Assembly (NCBI GenBank): GCA_949747935.1 | Contig: CATKHE010000097.1 | Location: forward strand, 1 to 17,237 | Direction: 5' to 3' | Length of the DNA stretch: 17,237 nt | From: an uncultured Eubacteriales bacterium | GTDB lineage: Bacteria > Bacillota_A > Clostridia > Oscillospirales > Oscillospiraceae | Shown here: piece by piece, positions 12,787-17,237 of the stretch | How the letters are laid out: each line of letters begins with the position of its first letter | Position numbering within the stretch: position 1 is the stretch's first letter | Notes under the pieces: model-generated | Database searches by the model: none | Told to the model about the DNA's origin: nothing | The model's input: the letters and a program-made list of their open reading frames with translations, nothing else | Made by a program: the position numbers and the translations under genes

Positions 12787-14238
12787 ATGGAACGAGTGAT
12801 GAATGTATTGTATGCCAGCCTGCTCTGGCGGGGGCTGATGGCCATAAGCCGGTGGTTTGGGGAGCAGTGGAGCTCCAGCGGGGTGGTCCAGTGGTTTCTC
12901 CACCCGTCCGGATGGACCAGCGCCCTGTCGGAGCACAGCGTCTTCTACCGGCTTTGGAGTCTGGTCCGGAGCGGGCTGTGCTGGCTGTATGAGAAGCTGA
13001 GGCTGGAGCGGCTGTTCGACGGAAGCGTTTTCAGCAACACCTGGTTCTGGTGCCTGATGCCCACCGCCCTGGCCCCCCTGATGCCCACCATGGCGGTGCT
13101 GGGGATGGCGGCCATAGGCTTCTGCGCCCTGCTGCTGGCGCTGGTGCGCAGCCGGGAGCGGCAGCTGTCCTGGTCCCCCATCAACCGGTATATTATCCTG
13201 TACGCCGCCGTCTATCTGGCGGGGACGATCTTTTCGGTCAATCCACAGGCCAGCCGGAATCCCGGCCTGCTCACGGTGGCCTTTATCCTCTTCTCGGTGG
13301 TGCTGTATCAATCGGTGGAGAACCGCAGTCAGCTGGATGTGCTGCTGGGGGCGGTGGTGCTGGTGGGGACTCTAGTGTCGGCCTACGGTATTTTTCAGTA
13401 TATTTTTCGCTGGGGCTATCAGTCCGCCGCATGGGTGGACAGCGATATGTTCTCCTCCATTGAATTCCGGGTGCCCTCCACCCTGGACAACCCCAACATG
13501 CTGGGGCAGTATCTGATTTTGGCCATCCCCATCGGCGGGGCCAAGCTGCTGTCCCAAAAGGAGTGGGCGGGAAGGATTTATTATCTCGTGTGCTGTGCCC
13601 TGATGTGCCTGTGCATGATCCTCACCTTCTCCCGGGGGGCCTGGCTGGGCCTGCTCTTTGCCGGGGCGGTGTTCTTCGTCCTGCTCAACCCCCGGCTGAT
13701 GCTGCTCATCCCGCCGGCCTTGGCGGTGATGTGGTTCCTCCTGCCGGAGACGGTCACCGCCCGCTTTGCCAGCATCGGCAACCTGGCCGACGCCTCCACC
13801 GCCTACCGGGTCCACATCTGGATGGGCACCGTGGCTATGCTGAAGGACTACTGGCTGTGCGGCATCGGTCCGGGAACGGAGGCCTTCAATATGGTCTACC
13901 CCGCCTACCGCCTCAACGGGATCGACGCCCCCCATTCCCACAACCTGTTTTTGCAGATCGTGTGCGACGCGGGAGTGGCCGCCCTGGCCGTTTTCCTGGT
14001 CCTGCTGTTCGTCTTCTTCCGCATGATGTGTATGGCGGTCAGCCGGGAGAAGGACTGGACCTCCCGGCTTCACCAGCTGGCCTTCACCGGGGGTGCGGCC
14101 GGCTTCCTGGTCCAGGCCATGACGGACTATTCCTTTTACAATTACCGGGTGCTCTTTCTCTTCTGGGCCTATTTGGCCATGGGCGCGCTGTGCGCCAAGC
14201 GGAGCAAGCTGCCGGAGGGGAGGCTGCTGGCGATATGA
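12787..14238 (+). CDS. O-antigen ligase/Wzy-like polysaccharide polymerase
   Basis: A 483-residue multi-pass membrane protein of the O-antigen ligase (WaaL/Wzy_C) superfamily, which polymerises or attaches lipid-linked glycans on the outer face of the membrane. A hydrophilic N-terminal stretch of about 80 residues is followed by roughly ten hydrophobic segments. Family signs are the LTFSRGAWLGLLFAG segment, the AYRVHIWMGTVAMLKD extracytoplasmic region with GIGPGTEAFN, and APHSHNLFLQIVCDAG, whose His-rich HxHN motif is the core Wzy_C signature. ATG 12787 is 3 nt after the murJ stop, with GAGG 7 nt upstream. The stop overlaps the next start (ATGA). In a Gram-positive it probably polymerises or ligates an exopolysaccharide or secondary wall polymer. 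Confidence 0.85.
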   Translation: MERVMNVLYASLLWRGLMAISRWFGEQWSSSGVVQWFLHPSGWTSALSEHSVFYRLWSLVRSGLCWLYEKLRLERLFDGSVFSNTWFWCLMPTALAPLMPTMAVLGMAAIGFCALLLALVRSRERQLSWSPINRYIILYAAVYLAGTIFSVNPQASRNPGLLTVAFILFSVVLYQSVENRSQLDVLLGAVVLVGTLVSAYGIFQYIFRWGYQSAAWVDSDMFSSIEFRVPSTLDNPNMLGQYLILAIPIGGAKLLSQKEWAGRIYYLVCCALMCLCMILTFSRGAWLGLLFAGAVFFVLLNPRLMLLIPPALAVMWFLLPETVTARFASIGNLADASTAYRVHIWMGTVAMLKDYWLCGIGPGTEAFNMVYPAYRLNGIDAPHSHNLFLQIVCDAGVAALAVFLVLLFVFFRMMCMAVSREKDWTSRLHQLAFTGGAAGFLVQAMTDYSFYNYRVLFLFWAYLAMGALCAKRSKLPEGRLLAI

Positions 14239-15386
14239 CCCGTGTGATGAACATCATCAGCGACACCAATTTCGGCGGCGCGGGCCGGGTGATTTTGAAT
14301 TATCTGCGTTACGCTGACCGGGAGCAATTTGAGCCGCTGGCCGCGCTGCCCCGGGGCAGCGCCCTGAAGGGACCGCTGGAGGAGGCCGGGGCCCGGGTCT
14401 ATGAGGTAGACGGCATCGCCGACCGCTCCTGGAACCGGGCGGACGTGAAAGCGCTGAGGGCGCTGCTCCAGGAGGTAAAGCCCGATCTGGTCCACACCCA
14501 CGGCTGTCTCTCCGGCAGGGTGGCGGCCAGGAGCTGCCGCCTCCCCGTGGTATACAGCCGGCACTCCGCCTTCCCTGTCTCCCCCCTGCTGCGTTATCCT
14601 CCCGGCCGGTGGGTCAACAAGCTGGTCAACGAGCTGTTCGCCGACCGGATCATCGCTGTCAGCCCCGCGTCCCGGGATAATCTGGTCCAGGCGGGCGTTT
14701 CCCCCAGAAAGATCACGGTGGTGATGAACGGCACCGCTCCCGTCCCCCGGACCCCGGAGGAGGAGCGGGCGGCCCTGCGGGAGGAGCTGGACATTCCAGC
14801 GGGTGCGGTGGTTTTCGGCATTCTGGCCCGTCTGGAGGACTACAAGGGCCACCTGTATCTGCTGGAGGCCGCCAAGCTTCTGCGGGACCGGGGGCGGACC
14901 GGCTTTGTGGTTCTTGCGGCGGGGGAGGGCCCCTTCGAGGAGGAGCTGGACCGTGCGCTGGTGGAGACCGGGACGGAGGATCAGGTGCGGCTGCTGGGCT
15001 TCCGCTCCGACGTGCCCCAGCTGCTGAACATCCTGGACGTACAGCTGAACTGCTCCTACGGCACGGAGGCCACCTCCATGGCCCTGCTGGAGGGGATGAG
15101 CCTGGGCCTGCCCACCATCGCCAGCGGCTACGGCGGAAACCCCTGGGTGGTGAAGGACGGTGAGACCGGCCTGATCTTCCCCAGTCAGGACCCGGAGGCC
15201 CTGTCAGCCGCCATGGAGCGGCTGATGGACCACCCGGAGGAACGGGAAGCCATGGGCCGGAAGGCCCGGGCCCTCTACGAGAGCACCTTTACCGGCGAGG
15301 CATTCGCCCGAAATACTGAGAATATCTACCTGGATATCCTGAAAGGAGCCAAATCATGGAACAGAAAAAATTCCGCCTGCGACTGA
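14235..15386 (+). CDS. GT4-family glycosyltransferase
   Basis: A 383-residue GT-B fold retaining glycosyltransferase. It starts MTRVMNIISDTNFGGAGRV at ATG 14235, overlapping the previous stop by ATGA, with GGAGGGGAGG upstream. The frame is open much further upstream (to 13563), but only because of GC-rich shadow coding, so that extension is rejected. The acceptor domain holds PDLVHTHGCLSGR (83-95) and DRIIAVSPASRDNL. The donor domain holds FGILARLEDYKGHLYLLEA (194-212), LAAGEGP and LGFRSDV. The EX7E motif is intact as Glu278 and Glu286 (EATSMALLEG). It has no membrane segment, so it should act at the inner face of the membrane. Its last 31 nt overlap the next gene. It probably adds a sugar to the lipid-linked polymer; the specificity is unknown. 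Confidence 0.9.
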   Translation: MTRVMNIISDTNFGGAGRVILNYLRYADREQFEPLAALPRGSALKGPLEEAGARVYEVDGIADRSWNRADVKALRALLQEVKPDLVHTHGCLSGRVAARSCRLPVVYSRHSAFPVSPLLRYPPGRWVNKLVNELFADRIIAVSPASRDNLVQAGVSPRKITVVMNGTAPVPRTPEEERAALREELDIPAGAVVFGILARLEDYKGHLYLLEAAKLLRDRGRTGFVVLAAGEGPFEEELDRALVETGTEDQVRLLGFRSDVPQLLNILDVQLNCSYGTEATSMALLEGMSLGLPTIASGYGGNPWVVKDGETGLIFPSQDPEALSAAMERLMDHPEEREAMGRKARALYESTFTGEAFARNTENIYLDILKGAKSWNRKNSACD

Positions 15387-15859
15387 ATATCTTCGACGGC
15401 ATCGTCCTGCTGGCCGCCCTGGCGGTGGGGGCCTTTCTGCTGTGGAACGCTATGAAGCCGGAGGTCCCCCAGGAGACCGTCCCCACAAACAACTCCACCG
15501 TCCGCTTTACCGTCCGGGTGATGCACTGGGGCGAGGGGACCAGCAATCTGATCCAGAAGGGGGATCAGATCGCGGACAATATTAAGAATTACGTGCTGGG
15601 AGAAGTGGTGGACGTCCAGGCGGTGCCCTGCCGGCAGCGGGTGCCGGACCGGGAGAGCCTGCGGTACGTCTGGACGGAGGTAGAGGGCTTTGAGGACGTG
15701 CTCGTCACCCTGGAGAGCCCCTGCAATGTGACGGAGCGGACCACCATGGTGGACGGCGCCTATGAGCTGCGGGTGGGCGATATGGCCTATCTGAGAGGCG
15801 TGGGCTACATGGGCAGCGGGCCCGTGGTGGCGATCGAGGTTGAGGAGGCGCAGGGATGA
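15356..15859 (+). CDS. DUF4330-like membrane-anchored protein (first copy)
   Basis: A 167-residue protein with a short basic cytoplasmic N-terminus (MEQKKFRLRLNIFDG), one membrane segment at about 16-30 (IVLLAALAVGAFLLW), and an extracytoplasmic domain made mainly of predicted beta strands (STVRFTVRV, EGFEDVLVTLES, YELRVGDMAYLRG). The NIFDGIV start and the repeated strand layout match the DUF4330 family, which has no assigned function. ATG 15356 follows AAAGGAG at 7 nt and overlaps the glycosyltransferase end by 31 nt; its stop overlaps the next gene. It is paralogous in layout to that gene. The family's link to polysaccharide clusters suggests an envelope assembly or chain-length role, which is inference. 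Confidence 0.75.
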   Translation: MEQKKFRLRLNIFDGIVLLAALAVGAFLLWNAMKPEVPQETVPTNNSTVRFTVRVMHWGEGTSNLIQKGDQIADNIKNYVLGEVVDVQAVPCRQRVPDRESLRYVWTEVEGFEDVLVTLESPCNVTERTTMVDGAYELRVGDMAYLRGVGYMGSGPVVAIEVEEAQG

Positions 15860-16362
15860 AGATGATCGACAGAGAGGGACGCCTGTTCGGCAAAATCAGC
15901 GTGATTGATCTGCTGGTGATAGCGGTAGTGGCCGTCATGGCGGTGGCACTTCGGGTCAAGAATACCCAGACGCCCACCGGCTCCAATGTGGAGACGCAGC
16001 CCATCGCCTTCCAGATCAGGGTCGTTGGCGCGGAGACCTATCTGGCCGATGCCATCCAGGTGGGAGACAGCGTCTATGACACCAGCTATGCCAGCGGCAA
16101 CGGGCCGGTGGGGAAGATCACCCAGGTCGAGGTGCTGAACGACCCGGGAATTATCATGTCCGACTGCTTTCAGAACGGGACTCTCGTCCCGATGGAGGTG
16201 GAGGGAACGGTGGACCTGATTGTTACCATAGAGGGCTCCGGCGTGGTCACCGACCGGACCTATTCCATTAACCGGGTGTATGAGCTGGGGATGAACGCCT
16301 CACGGACCTACCGGTCCAACAAGGTGACCTTCGCGGGAGCCGTGATCAACATTATGACTTGA
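15856..16362 (+). CDS. DUF4330 family protein (second copy)
   Basis: A 168-residue protein beginning MKMIDREGRLFGKISVIDLL, the characteristic DUF4330 start. One membrane helix covers about residues 16-33, followed by an extracytoplasmic beta-rich domain (IAFQIRVVG, VGDSVYDT, VDLIVTIEG, YELGMNASRTYRS). It resembles the preceding protein in length, topology and strand order (YELRVGD versus YELGMNA), so the pair likely arose by duplication and may form a hetero-oligomer. ATG 15856 overlaps the previous stop by ATGA and has GAGGAGG 7 nt upstream. The next glycosyltransferase starts 35 nt downstream. No biochemical function is known to me. Confidence 0.85.
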   Translation: MKMIDREGRLFGKISVIDLLVIAVVAVMAVALRVKNTQTPTGSNVETQPIAFQIRVVGAETYLADAIQVGDSVYDTSYASGNGPVGKITQVEVLNDPGIIMSDCFQNGTLVPMEVEGTVDLIVTIEGSGVVTDRTYSINRVYELGMNASRTYRSNKVTFAGAVINIMT

Positions 16363-16397
16363 CGCTCAGCCGGGGAGCAGAGAAGAGAGGGCGGTCT

Positions 16398-17237
16398 ATG
16401 AAGATACTGATGGCCACGATGGGCCTGGATATCGGGGGAGCGGAGACCCACATCGTGGAGCTGGCCAAGGAGCTGAAAAGCGAGGGGCACGATGTAGTCA
16501 TTGTCTCCAACGGGGGCGTCTACGTCCCTGAGATCGCTGCTGCCGGTATCCGCCACTACCAGGCCCCCCTCCATCGGCGCAGCCTGAGCGACATGTGCCG
16601 GGCCAAGGCGATCCTTGGCCGGGTGCTCCGAGAGGAGCGGCCCGACGTGGTCCACGCCCACGCCCGGATCCCCGCCTTTCTGTGCGGCTCCCTGTGCCGG
16701 CGGATGAAGCTCCCCTTTGTCACCACCGCCCACTGGGTCTTTAACACCAAGGGCGCTCTGCGCTACCTCACCGACTGGGGGGAGCGCACCGTGGCGGTGT
16801 CGGACGATATCAAGGCCTATCTGATCCGGGAGTACGGCCTGCCCGCCGAGCATATCTCGGTGACGATCAACGGTATTGACACCAATAAATTTTCCCCGGA
16901 GATCTCCGGGGAGAGGGTGATTCGGGAGTTCGGTCTGGACCGGTCCCGGCCCATCCTCTCCTACGTCAGCCGGATGGACGAGGACCGGGCCCTGGTGGCG
17001 GGACAGCTCATTGAGATTGCCCCGGAGCTGGACCGGGCGGTTCCGGGAGTCCAGCTGCTGATTGCCGGAGGGGGCAACGTCTTTGAGAAGCTGAAGGCCC
17101 GGGCCGAGGAGATCAACGCCCGGATGGGCCGCCCCTGCGTCACCATGACCGGACCCCGCACCGATATTAATGAGATTGTGGCGGTAGGAGACCTGTTTGT
17201 AGGGGTGTCCCGGGCGGCTCTGGAGGCGATGGCCGCG
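16398..17237 (+). CDS. Glycosyltransferase, GT4-like (partial, cut by window end)
   Basis: The first 280 codons of a GT-B glycosyltransferase; the frame is open to the window edge. It starts MKILMATMGLDIGGAETHIV at ATG 16398 with GAGAGG upstream. The acceptor domain shows the GGAETH glycine loop (13-18), VVIVSNGG, PDVVHAHARIPAFL and a TVAVSDDIKAYL boundary followed by INGIDTNKFSP. The donor domain starts PILSYVSRMDEDRALVA, then LLIAGGG and MTGPRTDINE. In the EX7E position the sequence runs VGVSRAALEAMA: the second Glu is present but the first is Val. It belongs to the same operon as the DUF4330 pair and probably acts on the same polymer. The sugar and acceptor are unknown. Confidence 0.85.
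   Translation, partial: MKILMATMGLDIGGAETHIVELAKELKSEGHDVVIVSNGGVYVPEIAAAGIRHYQAPLHRRSLSDMCRAKAILGRVLREERPDVVHAHARIPAFLCGSLCRRMKLPFVTTAHWVFNTKGALRYLTDWGERTVAVSDDIKAYLIREYGLPAEHISVTINGIDTNKFSPEISGERVIREFGLDRSRPILSYVSRMDEDRALVAGQLIEIAPELDRAVPGVQLLIAGGGNVFEKLKARAEEINARMGRPCVTMTGPRTDINEIVAVGDLFVGVSRAALEAMAA

Noticed and set aside
13563..14234. Upstream extension of the GT4 gene through the O-antigen-ligase-like gene
   Set aside because: The frame is open only as a Pro/Arg-rich shadow; the family start MTRVMNIISD is at 14235, with an ATGA overlap.
1..17237. CRISPR array, tRNA, rRNA, insertion sequence or phage genes
   Set aside because: No regularly spaced repeats, no tRNA-like cloverleaf that I could recognise, and no transposase, integrase or phage motifs in any convincing frame.

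Overview
The window looks like chromosomal DNA from a GC-rich, anaerobic Firmicute, most likely of the Oscillospiraceae (a Flavonifractor/Pseudoflavonifractor/Lawsonibacter-like gut organism). This is an inference from the strong AGGAGG ribosome-binding sites, frequent TTG/GTG starts, GC-rich codon use with long antisense shadow ORFs, and a MurJ/O-antigen-ligase-like/DUF4330 surface-polymer cluster. There is no rRNA, tRNA, CRISPR array, insertion sequence or phage gene. Nearly everything is coding; the longest gene-free stretch is about 226 nt.

Region 1 (108-3184, minus strand) is a purine operon read as purE, a small colicin-immunity-like gene, purC, a 48-residue membrane microprotein, and a purF-like gene. 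Two small non-purine genes sit at the two junctions between pur genes. The PurF-like protein keeps the PRPP-binding and Fe-S cysteine features but has Gly in place of the glutaminase nucleophile Cys, and the rest of its glutaminase pocket looks degenerate. The purE leader has a sigma-A-type promoter and a perfect 11-bp hairpin followed by five Us just before the ribosome-binding site.

Region 2 (3411-6043) has a TuaH-like glycosyltransferase on the minus strand and, diverging from it, a PAP2 lipid phosphatase plus a D-amino-acid transaminase. Both of the latter fit cell-envelope synthesis. The two divergent promoters are good sigma-A matches whose -10 boxes overlap almost completely, so they should exclude each other. 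A 16-bp bidirectional terminator closes the region.

Region 3 (6106-11069) is a four-gene minus-strand operon: class I aminotransferase, fumarylacetoacetate-hydrolase-family enzyme, an unrecognised 284-residue protein with a C-terminal Cys cluster, and an SDR-like protein lacking the Tyr/Lys catalytic pair. A divergent LysR-type regulator sits beside it. The set looks like a small inducible pathway for an amino acid or 2-oxo acid whose substrate I cannot name.

Region 4 (about 11158-17237, plus strand) is a tightly packed operon: MurJ-like flippase, O-antigen-ligase/Wzy-like membrane protein, GT4 glycosyltransferase, two tandem DUF4330 proteins, and a second glycosyltransferase cut by the window edge. 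Together they look like machinery to build and export a secondary cell-wall polymer or exopolysaccharide.
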